From Candidatus Woesearchaeota archaeon (GTDB lineage Archaea > Nanobdellota > Nanobdellia > Woesearchaeales > WJKV01), in contig JAHWHE010000031.1 of NCBI GenBank assembly GCA_019323495.1, forward strand, positions 1 through 20,369: a DNA stretch of 20,369 bases. The letters run 5' to 3'. The notes under the pieces were generated by a model that saw nothing but the letters and a program-made list of their open reading frames with translations, was not told the DNA's origin and ran no database searches. Shown here piece by piece: positions 1-6,819 of this stretch; position 1 is the first letter of the stretch, and each line of letters begins with the position of its first letter. The position numbers and the translations under genes were made by a program.

Positions 1-261
1 ATCGTTTTTCTTCAAATCGAGTGCGACATGCTGAATCATTTCGATCATCATATTTTCTAACTCATCAAAATGATCTCTGCAATGCGAACAAATCGCAAGA
101 TGCGCCTGTGCAAATTCATAGTCAGGGCCTTTGCCTGATTGAAGACTGTCGTGCAGATAAGGCAGAGCTGCTTCGCAAGGAGTCATTACAGTTAATCCTG
201 CGTGTCGAGCTTCCTCTTCTGTTAGTCCTGTCAGTCCTAGTCTTTGTTGGGTTTTGTACAT
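1..261 (-). CDS. Small zf-HC2 (anti-sigma-like zinc finger) protein, C-terminus beyond window
   Basis: Reading leftward from ATG at 261, the frame stays open for 87 codons to the window edge, so the 3' end is missing. The sequence begins MYKTQQRLGLTGL and contains Cys29 followed by HLAICSHC (His54, Cys58, Cys61). A lone Cys, then HxxxCxxC about 25 residues later, is the zinc-ligand layout of the putative zinc-finger/anti-sigma (zf-HC2) family. The start is supported by GGAGG (271-275) 9 nt upstream and a TATA box at 306-313. In bacteria this fold usually sits in anti-sigma factors; archaea lack sigma factors, so here it may be a protein-interaction or redox zinc module. No membrane segment is seen in the visible part. 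The role is unknown; the family call is moderately sure. Confidence 0.72.
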   Translation of the reverse strand, partial: MYKTQQRLGLTGLTEEEARHAGLTVMTPCEAALPYLHDSLQSGKGPDYEFAQAHLAICSHCRDHFDELENMMIEMIQHVALDLKKND

Positions 262-270
262 CTTAATGTA

Positions 271-313
271 CCTCCATCGGGTTTTACATATTTAAGAAAA
301 AGCTGTATATAAA
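271..313 (-). promoter_or_regulatory. Promoter and ribosome binding site of the zf-HC2 gene
   Basis: On the minus strand TTTATATA (313-306) is a consensus archaeal TATA box, placing initiation near 283. GGAGG (275-271) follows as a Shine-Dalgarno 9 nt before ATG 261. The gene can therefore be transcribed separately from the regulator gene that ends at 330. Confidence 0.5.
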
Positions 314-329
314 ACTTATCTATATTTAT

Positions 330-770
330 TTATATAATCTCTGTCGTCTCGTATTCGCGTTTTTCAAGTCCGAGCTCTGTGTCTATGTCCCGGGCGATTG
401 CTTTCAGATTAAGGAAGACATTGTCAGTGTCCCTCTTGATCTCGTCGATTAATTCTTCAAGATTGGAAACTCGCAATATGTATTTTCCATTTTCAACAAT
501 GACTAAGCCAGAACTTATCAGGTTTGTTAGATGATGCACTATTGTTCCTCTGCTCAGGTTCAATCTGAATGCCAATTCATCAGAACTTATGGGCCTGTGC
601 TGTTTTGCAGCTTTCAATAATTCAATAAATATCCTGAAATTGCTGCTGTTCTTGTCTCTTGCAGAAAACAAGCCCAGGCTCTGGCAGAACCATTGGAGGT
701 CTTTATTTATCAGCTTTTGTGCTGGCTTCCGGATCCTGACAATGGTCAGTTTCTTGAATTCTGTTATCAT
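330..770 (-). CDS. Winged-helix (ArsR/MarR-like) transcriptional regulator, candidate heat-shock regulator
   Basis: A 146-residue DNA-binding protein with a winged helix-turn-helix at about residues 45-100. Helix 2 is PISSDELAFRLNLS, the recognition helix is SRGTIVHHLTNLISSGL (73-89), and the wing is VIVENGKYILR (90-100). The C-terminus (LEELIDEIKRDTDNVFLNL) is a charged helix probably used for dimerisation. I chose ATG 770 over the in-frame GTG at 788 because a TATA box at 791-800 lies about 26 nt upstream, the spacing of a leaderless archaeal transcript. The gene is divergent from grpE and shares a 120-nt intergenic region with it. Regulation of the chaperone cluster, like archaeal heat-shock repressors of ArsR type, is an inference from position; the sequence itself shows only a DNA-binding fold. 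Confidence 0.85.
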   Translation of the reverse strand: MITEFKKLTIVRIRKPAQKLINKDLQWFCQSLGLFSARDKNSSNFRIFIELLKAAKQHRPISSDELAFRLNLSRGTIVHHLTNLISSGLVIVENGKYILRVSNLEELIDEIKRDTDNVFLNLKAIARDIDTELGLEKREYETTEII

Positions 771-790
771 AATAGGTAGAAAGACCACAA

Positions 791-800
791 GATTTATATA
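791..800 (-). promoter_or_regulatory. TATA box of the winged-helix regulator (leaderless)
   Basis: The minus strand reads TATATAAATC here. Its centre is about 26 nt from ATG 770 and no Shine-Dalgarno precedes that ATG, so the mRNA probably begins at the start codon. Confidence 0.5.
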
Positions 801-806
801 GTTTTT

Positions 807-843
807 GTTGTTTTCTAGTTGTTATGGTTGATTTAAGCTCAAC
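807..843. promoter_or_regulatory. Candidate operator between the divergent regulator and grpE promoters
   Basis: GTTGTT occurs at 807-812 and again at 818-823, 11 nt apart, about one helical turn, with a third GTTG at 827-830. The third copy also forms a short dyad GTTGA (827-831) / TCAAC (839-843) with a 7-nt centre. The cluster lies between the regulator TATA box (791-800) and the grpE TATA box (851-858), where a repressor or activator would act. The arms are short and the operator call is an inference. Confidence 0.25.
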
Positions 844-850
844 GAAGATT

Positions 851-886
851 ATTTAAAGCTTATCCAACTACCCTCATCAAAGGTGA
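851..886 (+). promoter_or_regulatory. grpE promoter and ribosome binding site
   Basis: ATTTAAAG (851-858) is an archaeal TATA-like box with initiation expected near 880. AGGTGA (881-886) is a Shine-Dalgarno 4 nt before ATG 891. This is the only clear promoter seen ahead of the grpE-to-dnaJ cluster. Confidence 0.5.
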
Positions 887-890
887 AATA

Positions 891-1352
891 ATGGCAAAAG
901 AAACAGGGGAAAAAAGTGTAGATGAAAAGGAAGTGATGATCAAGGATCTGACAGAGACTGCAAAGAGAGTGCAAGCTGATTTCGAGAACTACAAGAAAAG
1001 GGTAGAGAAAGAAAAGCAGGATTTTGCAGAGCTGGCCAATGCAGACTTATTGAAAAGACTGCTGAATATAATTGACAATTTCGAGCTTGCATTGAAAAGC
1101 GAACAGAATCATGAAGATTTTGTAAAAGGCGTTGAACTGATCTACGCGCAATTAAAAGAACTGCTGACAGCAGAAGGTGTCAAGGAAATAGACACAAAAG
1201 GTAAACAGTTCGATCCTTATGTCCACGAAGCAATGATCACTGGAAACGACAATACAAAAAAAGACGGAGAAATACTTGAAGAATTCCAGAGAGGATATTT
1301 GCTGAAAAACAATGTTTTGAGGCATAGCAAGGTGAAAGTTAATAAACTATAA
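891..1352 (+). CDS. grpE: GrpE nucleotide exchange factor
   Basis: A 153-residue cytoplasmic co-chaperone that exchanges ADP for ATP on DnaK. The N-terminal half is a long charged helix with the family signature ADFENYKKR (29-37), followed by the helical dimerisation part (LLNIIDNFELAL). The C-terminal beta domain carries FDPYVHEAM and the typical ending GYLLKNNVLRHSKVKV, which contacts the DnaK ATPase domain. Length is at the short end of the usual range for the family. It is the first gene of the plus-strand chaperone cluster and is separated from dnaK by two unrelated genes. The start has AGGTGA 4 nt upstream. The identification is secure; co-regulation with dnaK and dnaJ is inferred from order and spacing. 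Confidence 0.97.
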   Translation: MAKETGEKSVDEKEVMIKDLTETAKRVQADFENYKKRVEKEKQDFAELANADLLKRLLNIIDNFELALKSEQNHEDFVKGVELIYAQLKELLTAEGVKEIDTKGKQFDPYVHEAMITGNDNTKKDGEILEEFQRGYLLKNNVLRHSKVKVNKL

Positions 1353-1389
1353 TTGTTTTACAACAACAAAAATTAGAGAGGCTGATGTT

Positions 1390-1959
1390 ATGATGGAAAT
1401 TACAAGCAAAACAACAAAAGAGGAATTGATCAAGCAAGGTCATTGTGCAAAACAATGCGGCCACTGCTGCACGCGGTCGAGCGGCATCGTGCTTCCGCAT
1501 GAAGTCAAGAGGATTGCGAATCATCTCAAGATGAATGAGGAAGAGTTCAAGAACAGGCTTCTTGAACCGCACGAAAGATTCCACACAACACACTACAGGA
1601 TCAAGCAGAAAAGAAGGCATCCCAACATAAGCGGGGCGTGCACATTTTTAGAACTGACGGGAAAGTGCAAGATACATTATGCAAAGCCGTTGTACTGCAA
1701 GATAACAACTTGTCAGGAGCACGGGCACGACGCAGTGATATGGTTTGACCTTCAGCACTTCGTGAATCCTGAAGATCCGCAGTCAATACGGGAATGGGCA
1801 GAATACCTTCAGCACGGAAAGACAATCAAAGGCGGGGAACTACACCAGCTTGTTCCGCACAGGCAAAAACTGAAATGGATGCTTGACTACGGCGATCTGC
1901 AGGTAACATCCGACGAGATCGCGAAAAGACTCAAGAAAGAGCTAAGGGAAAATGATTGA
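1390..1959 (+). CDS. YkgJ-family cysteine cluster protein (putative Zn/Fe chelator)
   Basis: 189 residues. The N-terminal cluster CAKQCGHCC (Cys19, 23, 26, 27) and the later Cys84, Cys93, Cys103 and Cys108 (CTFLELTGKCKIHYAKPLYC, then CKITTC) form the pattern of the YkgJ/CxxCxxCC family, thought to bind zinc or an iron-sulfur centre. The usual Arg-Pro before the third Cys group is Lys-Pro here. The biochemical role of the family is not established. ATG 1390 and ATG 1393 are adjacent; GAGAGG (1375-1380) precedes both. The 3' end overlaps the next start by 8 nt, suggesting translational coupling with the acetyltransferase. Its place between grpE and dnaK makes a redox or metal-linked stress role possible, but that is inference. 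Confidence 0.88.
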   Translation: MMEITSKTTKEELIKQGHCAKQCGHCCTRSSGIVLPHEVKRIANHLKMNEEEFKNRLLEPHERFHTTHYRIKQKRRHPNISGACTFLELTGKCKIHYAKPLYCKITTCQEHGHDAVIWFDLQHFVNPEDPQSIREWAEYLQHGKTIKGGELHQLVPHRQKLKWMLDYGDLQVTSDEIAKRLKKELREND

Positions 1960-2461
1960 GATAAGATTGCTGAAGAATGAAGATGAATTAAAGCAACTAA
2001 TTCCTGTTTTCAAGAAGGCTTTTGCAAAGCACAATATGTTCGAGCAATCAAAAGAAAAAGTTTTCGAATACCTGAAAAAGGCGAAAAAAGAAATCGCACA
2101 GGACGATGGAGATGTAATTGTTGCTGTCGATAATGGAAAGATTATCGGCGGATTATTGCTGGTAAAAAGAGAAAAAGGAGAAGACAAGCACAGCGTGTGG
2201 AGATTCAGGCATTTTGCAGTGCTTGAAAAATATCATGGAAAAGACATCAGGACTGGCTTGATACAATACGCAGAAAGCCAGTTAAAAGAAAAGATCAAAC
2301 AAGGCACAATCAAAACAGCAAAGATAGAGCTTCACATTGCTGAAAACGAAAAAGAAACTCCAGAATATTTCAAGAAAAAGAGTTACAAGCTTGAAGGCAC
2401 ATTAGCAAACCATTACAGGTGGGGAGAAAACTGTTATGTAATGGGAAAAAGCATCAAATAA
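1952..2461 (+). CDS. GNAT-family N-acetyltransferase
   Basis: 169 residues with the GNAT order of elements: N-terminal strand and helices, DVIVAVDNGKIIGGLLLV (54-71; beta strands with the turn), then motif A, HFAVLEKYHGKDIRTGLIQY (87-106), and a C-terminal part with EYFKKKSYKLEGTLANHY, typical of the Fxk.GF-like segment. The acetyl-CoA pyrophosphate loop is degenerate: HGKDIRTG replaces the usual R/Q-G-x-G-x-G/A, with Asp and Arg in place of glycines, so cofactor binding may be weak or altered. The start ATG overlaps the YkgJ gene by 8 nt. The substrate cannot be told from sequence. Confidence 0.8.
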   Translation: MIEIRLLKNEDELKQLIPVFKKAFAKHNMFEQSKEKVFEYLKKAKKEIAQDDGDVIVAVDNGKIIGGLLLVKREKGEDKHSVWRFRHFAVLEKYHGKDIRTGLIQYAESQLKEKIKQGTIKTAKIELHIAENEKETPEYFKKKSYKLEGTLANHYRWGENCYVMGKSIK

Positions 2462-2502
2462 ATCACATTCACAATTGAATAATATATTGGGAGGTATGAA
2501 AA

Positions 2503-4326
2503 ATGGCAAACACAGGAAAAACTATAGGTATTGATTTAGGCACCACATTCAGTGCGGTTGCTATTATGGAAGCTGGAAAAGCTACTATTATTCCTAATTC
2601 TGAAGGGCAGAGAACAACACCGAGTGTTGTCAGCATCAAGGACGGAGAAAGGATAGTAGGACAGATCGCAAAGAACCAGGCGATCACGAATCCTGCGCAC
2701 ACAGTGAGAAGCATCAAGAGGCACATGGGTGACAAGGACTTCAAGGTAGAGATAGACGGAAGAGAATATTCTCCGCAAGAGATCAGCGCGATGATACTGC
2801 AGAAAATGAAAGTGGATGCAGAAGCGTATTTAGGACAAAAAATAACGAATGCCGTCATCACTGTCCCTGCTTATTTCAATGACAGCCAGAGACAGGCAAC
2901 AAAAGATGCAGGAACAATCGCAGGACTGAATGTTTTAAGAATTATAAACGAGCCTACTGCTGCTGCGCTTGCATACGGCCTAGACAAAGGAAAAGAGCAC
3001 ACTATTCTTGTTTTTGACTTTGGTGGCGGAACTTTCGACGTTAGCATACTTGAACTTGGAGACGGCGTATTTGAAGTAAAAGCCACAAACGGAGACAATT
3101 TCCTTGGAGGAGATGACATCGACCAAATCCTGATTGACTGGATGGCTGATGATTTCAGGAAAAAATACGGAATCAATCTTAGAGAGGATCCAACTGCTCA
3201 TCAAAGATTAAGAGAGGCTGCTGAAAAAACAAAAATCGAACTAAGCACAAAGCAAAAAACAACTATCAATGTTCCATACATCACCGCAGATGCCAGCGGT
3301 CCGAAACACCTCGAGATGGAACTGACAAGAGCTAAGTTCGAAGAATTGATTGAAGACATCTTAAGAAGACTAGAAGAGCCTACAAAGATCGCATTGAAAG
3401 ATGCGAAAATAGACAAATTAGACAAGGTAATCTTTGTAGGAGGAAGCACAAGAATACCTTCTGTCCAAAAACTGGTAAAAGAATTGACAAGCCTGGAAGG
3501 AGACAAGAGTGTCAATCCTGATGAAGCTGTCGCTCTCGGCGCAGCGATCCAGGCAGGTGTTCTTGGCGGAGAAGTAAAGGATGTCTTGTTGCTTGACGTA
3601 ACCCCATTAAGCCTTGGTATCGAGACGCTGGGCGGAGTGTTCACTAAATTAATTGAAAAGAACACAACTATTCCGACAAAGAAAAGCCAGATCTTCAGCA
3701 CTGCTGCTGACAACCAGACAGCAGTCACTATCAGGGTTTTCCAGGGAGAAAGAGCAATGGCAGCAGGCAACAAACTACTCGGACAGTTTGACCTTGTAGG
3801 AATACCTCCTGCGCCAAGAGGCGTACCTCAAGTAGAAGTTACCTTTGACATTGACAGCAACGGCATAGTGCATGTCGGCGCGCAGGACAAGGGCACTGGA
3901 AAAGAGCAGAGCATCAAGATCACAGGAAGCGGCAACTTGTCTGACCAAGACATAGAGAAGATGAAAAAAGAAGCAGAGAAGTTTGCAGATGAAGACAAGA
4001 AACTAAAAGAAAAAGTAGAAGTAGAGAATGAAGCAGACGCAGTGATCAGGCAGGGAAAGAAGACAATCGAAGAATTCGGGGACAAGGTCGACAAGGCATT
4101 GAAAGAAAAGATCGAGAATGGATTGAAGGATCTTGAAGAGAAGAGAAGCAAAGGAAATCATGAAGAATTGAAGAAAGCTCTTGAAAAGTTCAATTTGACT
4201 CTGCAGGAGATTGGAACCCAGGTATACCAGCAGGCTGCTGAACAGCAGCAGAAAGCAGGGAAAACCAAAAAGAAGACAGGGGAAGAAGAAGTAGTGGATG
4301 CAGAGTTCGAAGAAGAGGAAAAATAA
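2503..4326 (+). CDS. dnaK: Hsp70 chaperone DnaK
   Basis: 607 residues, full length. The ATPase domain starts GIDLGTTFSAVA (9-20), with phosphate-2 motif FDFGGGTFDVS and adenosine motif IFVGGSTRIPSVQ. The interdomain linker DVLLLDVTP is at 360-368. The beta-sandwich substrate domain and alpha lid follow, with an acidic ending VVDAEFEEEEK as in bacterial DnaK. The N-lobe lacks the roughly 20-residue insert of proteobacterial DnaK after the SIKRHMGD segment, as in Gram-positive and archaeal proteins. GGGAGG (2490-2495) lies 7 nt before the start. DnaK works with the GrpE and DnaJ encoded on either side to refold proteins. Archaeal DnaK systems are regarded as acquired from bacteria. Confidence 0.98.
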   Translation: MANTGKTIGIDLGTTFSAVAIMEAGKATIIPNSEGQRTTPSVVSIKDGERIVGQIAKNQAITNPAHTVRSIKRHMGDKDFKVEIDGREYSPQEISAMILQKMKVDAEAYLGQKITNAVITVPAYFNDSQRQATKDAGTIAGLNVLRIINEPTAAALAYGLDKGKEHTILVFDFGGGTFDVSILELGDGVFEVKATNGDNFLGGDDIDQILIDWMADDFRKKYGINLREDPTAHQRLREAAEKTKIELSTKQKTTINVPYITADASGPKHLEMELTRAKFEELIEDILRRLEEPTKIALKDAKIDKLDKVIFVGGSTRIPSVQKLVKELTSLEGDKSVNPDEAVALGAAIQAGVLGGEVKDVLLLDVTPLSLGIETLGGVFTKLIEKNTTIPTKKSQIFSTAADNQTAVTIRVFQGERAMAAGNKLLGQFDLVGIPPAPRGVPQVEVTFDIDSNGIVHVGAQDKGTGKEQSIKITGSGNLSDQDIEKMKKEAEKFADEDKKLKEKVEVENEADAVIRQGKKTIEEFGDKVDKALKEKIENGLKDLEEKRSKGNHEELKKALEKFNLTLQEIGTQVYQQAAEQQQKAGKTKKKTGEEEVVDAEFEEEEK

Positions 4327-4327
4327 G

Positions 4328-4528
4328 ATGGAAGAAACTAAAAAACAAAAACACTTATTAATAAGAGTATTGTTCGATGAGCCAGGCACAAGCTTCAGGA
4401 TTGACATGCAAAAAACCGGCTTAACCAGCCAGGAAGCAATAGGGATCCTTGAAATCGCCAAAAACCAATTGATGAACGAGATAAAGCAAAATCAGGTTGT
4501 CACATCGCGTGAAGAAGACAAGAAATAA
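4328..4528 (+). CDS. Small unknown protein of the chaperone cluster
   Basis: 66 residues from ATG 4328, one nt after the dnaK stop, with AGAGG about 10 nt upstream inside dnaK. An in-frame extension back to 4298 overlaps dnaK and has less support. I do not recognise a family. The visible structure is a strand (HLLIRVLFDE), a linker GTSFRID, and a helix LTSQEAIGILEIAKNQLMNE, with a charged tail ending EEDKK; there are no cysteines or membrane segment. Tight spacing on both sides (1 nt and 11 nt) suggests co-translation with dnaK and the DHH protein. It could be a small partner of DnaK or a free-standing helical dimer; this is speculation. Confidence 0.75.
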   Translation: MEETKKQKHLLIRVLFDEPGTSFRIDMQKTGLTSQEAIGILEIAKNQLMNEIKQNQVVTSREEDKK

Positions 4529-4539
4529 AGGGGAAAAGC

Positions 4540-5631
4540 ATGCACATAATCAACCAAGAGCTAGTAGATAGATTTATAGAATTCGTACACAATATTAAAC
4601 CTTCTGACAAGATTGCCATCTTTTACGACAACGATTCTGACGGAATCTGCTCAGGGGTTTTGATGTTTAAAGCATTGAAACTGCTGGGTTGCACTCCTAT
4701 CATCTTTGAATGCGCACCGCATGACGAGCCGAAATATTATGAAGAAACCATGAAGCGCATGTCTCAGAAAGGAATAAACAAGGTATTTCTCTTGGATTTG
4801 GTTGTAGAGCAAAGACATGAGGTCATGAAGCAGCTTGAGAAATTTGCAGAATTAGTGATCATCGACCATCACCCTTTTGACAAAAATCTTACTTCAAAGA
4901 AAACAATATTCATAAAACCGCCATTGTATGTCATAGGTATAAATTCTGCCCGGTACTGCACTTCAAAGCAGGTATTTGACTTGCTGTCACACGTAATTGA
5001 CATGTCGCAACTCGAATGGCTGGCAGTTATGGGGATTATCGGAGACTACGCATTCGAAAGCTGGCCTGATTTCCTTGAGCATTGCTTCAGGAAGTACGAA
5101 ATAAAGCAGGAGCCTGATATTTATCAGACGCAGTTCGGAAAAGCTACACGGTATCTGAATTATGTAAGGACGATAGACAATGTTGAAGTGAAGAAAGTGG
5201 CTGAAGAACTATTGCAGATAGATGATTTCGGGACTGCATTCAGCATCCTTGCAAAATACCAAAGGATAGAAAAAGTAATCGAAGATTTTATTGATGATTA
5301 TAAAAAACATACAGAAGAATATCCTGAAAAGGACCTGCTGATTGTGCATGTACAAACTTCATACAAAATTAACAGCAGCGTCGCCACGCAGCTCAGCAGA
5401 AGAAGATTTCCCACAAAAACAGTTATCACTTATTATTTCACAGACGGCCACGTCTGGATAAGCGGAAGAAGACAAGACGGGAAAAAAGACATGGGAGACC
5501 TACTGAAGAAATGTACAAAAGGAATGACAGACTCAAATGCAGGAGGACATGTTCCTGCTGCGGGCTGCAGTATCAGGAAAGAAGACTGGCCTGTGTTCAA
5601 GGAACGGTTGATAAAGTATTCTGAAAGATAA
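4540..5631 (+). CDS. DHH-family phosphoesterase (RecJ/nanoRNase-like)
   Basis: 363 residues. Metal-binding motifs of the DHH superfamily are all visible: D30-x-D32-x-D34-G (YDNDSDGICSG), Asp86 in LLDLVV, DHH at 109-111 (VIIDHHPFD), and Asp169 in GIIGDYAF. A DHHA1-like C-terminal domain ends with GGHVPAAG (336-343), which binds nucleic-acid substrate. The family hydrolyses phosphodiester bonds of single-stranded DNA, short RNA or cyclic dinucleotides with Mn or Mg ions. Archaeal relatives include RecJ-like and GINS-associated nucleases; this one is shorter than those I know, so I leave the substrate open. AAGGGG precedes the ATG by a few nt. It sits between dnaK and dnaJ, 2 nt before the dnaJ start. 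Confidence 0.9.
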   Translation: MHIINQELVDRFIEFVHNIKPSDKIAIFYDNDSDGICSGVLMFKALKLLGCTPIIFECAPHDEPKYYEETMKRMSQKGINKVFLLDLVVEQRHEVMKQLEKFAELVIIDHHPFDKNLTSKKTIFIKPPLYVIGINSARYCTSKQVFDLLSHVIDMSQLEWLAVMGIIGDYAFESWPDFLEHCFRKYEIKQEPDIYQTQFGKATRYLNYVRTIDNVEVKKVAEELLQIDDFGTAFSILAKYQRIEKVIEDFIDDYKKHTEEYPEKDLLIVHVQTSYKINSSVATQLSRRRFPTKTVITYYFTDGHVWISGRRQDGKKDMGDLLKKCTKGMTDSNAGGHVPAAGCSIRKEDWPVFKERLIKYSER

Positions 5632-5633
5632 AA

Positions 5634-6734
5634 ATGGCAAAGAAAGATTATTATGAAATTCTTGGAGTGCCAAAAGACTCTACTAAAGAGGATATCAAGA
5701 AGGCTTACAAGAAGCTCGCAAAACAATATCATCCAGATGTAAACAAAAGTCCCGACGCAGAACAAAAGTTCAAGGAAATAAACGAGGCTGCTTCTGTTCT
5801 TGCAGACGAAAAGAAAAGAGAGCAGTATGACAGGTTCGGGACAGCAGAAGGAATAGGAGGATTTGATTTCAGCGGCTTTGATTTCGGCGGAGGCTTCGGA
5901 GGAATTAATTTTGACGATATCTTCGAGATGTTCACAGGAGGGTTCAACCCGTTCGGAAGGCGAACCCGAAAAGGCGGACCCGTACGGGGGAATGATCTTG
6001 CTTATGACATGGAAATCTCATTAGAAGAAGCTGCTTTTGGAACTGAAAAGGAAATAGTTATACCAACTTTGATTGCGTGCGAGAAATGCAACGGCACTGG
6101 CGCAGAGGATCCTGATGACATTGAAAAATGCCACGACTGCGACGGTTCTGGCTATGTGCAAAAAAGCAGCAGGACTCCTTTTGGTATTTTCGCGACAACT
6201 TCCACCTGCAGGACCTGCGGAGGAACAGGAAAATACATCAAAAGCTTGTGCAATTTCTGTGACGGCGAAGGCAGGATCACTAAGAACAATAAAATAAAAG
6301 TCGATGTTCCTGCAGGGGTCCACAGCGGAACAAGACTGAGATTGGCAGGAAAAGGGGAAGCAGGATTAAAAGGTGGAAGATCGGGAGATCTTTATTTGAT
6401 CCTGCATGTCAAGGAGCACCAGATATTTGAAAGAAGAAACAATGACATCTATGTGAGCGTGCCAATCAGTTTTGCGCAGGCAGCTCTTGGAAGCGAGATC
6501 GAAGTTCCCACGCTAAAGGCGAAAGCGAAACTGAAGATTCCTGCTGGAACACAGACAGGCACCTTGTTTAAGCTGAAAGGAAAAGGCGTGCCCAATCTCA
6601 GAGGCTATGGATCGGGTGACCAGATGGTCAGGGTAGTTGTAGAAGTGCCTGAAAAGCTGAATGCAAAGCAGAAAAAGCTGCTGAAAGAGTTCGATTCCAG
6701 CTTGGGTAAGAAGAAATTCAAGCTATTTAAATAG
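5634..6734 (+). CDS. dnaJ: Hsp40 co-chaperone DnaJ
   Basis: 366 residues, a complete class A DnaJ. The J domain has YYEILGV and the HPD tripeptide at 33-35 that stimulates DnaK ATPase. A Gly/Phe-rich region follows (about 72-106). The zinc domain (about 149-213) has four CxxCxGxG repeats: CEKCNGTG, CHDCDGSG, CRTCGGTG and CNFCDGEG. Two C-terminal beta domains bind client proteins (VPAGVHSGTRLRL, IPAGTQTGTLFKL) before the dimerisation end. The gene starts 2 nt after the DHH gene stop, so translation is probably coupled. It closes the chaperone cluster; the next gene has its own promoter. Confidence 0.98.
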   Translation: MAKKDYYEILGVPKDSTKEDIKKAYKKLAKQYHPDVNKSPDAEQKFKEINEAASVLADEKKREQYDRFGTAEGIGGFDFSGFDFGGGFGGINFDDIFEMFTGGFNPFGRRTRKGGPVRGNDLAYDMEISLEEAAFGTEKEIVIPTLIACEKCNGTGAEDPDDIEKCHDCDGSGYVQKSSRTPFGIFATTSTCRTCGGTGKYIKSLCNFCDGEGRITKNNKIKVDVPAGVHSGTRLRLAGKGEAGLKGGRSGDLYLILHVKEHQIFERRNNDIYVSVPISFAQAALGSEIEVPTLKAKAKLKIPAGTQTGTLFKLKGKGVPNLRGYGSGDQMVRVVVEVPEKLNAKQKKLLKEFDSSLGKKKFKLFK

Positions 6735-6750
6735 GGCATTCTATATAGGC

Positions 6751-6813
6751 ATTTATAAATAAACCTACATAAGCTTTATAAATGAACTTCTGAAAGGTCA
6801 TCACCAGTTGAGG
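6751..6813 (+). promoter_or_regulatory. Promoter region and RBS of the kinase gene
   Basis: Two TATA-like boxes are present: ATTTATAAAT at 6751-6760 and CTTTATAAAT at 6774-6783. The second would start transcription near 6805, just ahead of TTGAGG (6808-6813), a Shine-Dalgarno 6 nt before ATG 6820. The TTG at 6808 is part of that site and not the likely start. Confidence 0.5.
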
Positions 6814-6819
6814 ACTAAA

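Noticed and set aside
21..266. Plus-strand open frame of 81 codons with a hydrophobic C-terminus
   Set aside because: It lies antisense to the zf-HC2 gene, which has a recognisable motif, TATA box and Shine-Dalgarno. The plus frame has no ribosome site.
771..788. GTG 788 as the start of the winged-helix regulator
   Set aside because: The TATA box at 791-800 would then be only a few bases upstream; transcription starting near 770 would exclude this codon.
2478..2487. AATAATATAT as a dnaK promoter
   Set aside because: Initiation about 26 nt downstream would fall inside dnaK, after its ATG. dnaK is more likely read from an upstream promoter.
3201..3773. Minus-strand 190-codon open frame inside dnaK
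   Set aside because: It is antisense to an intact, highly conserved dnaK and its Ser/Leu/Phe-rich product is the mirror of dnaK codon use.
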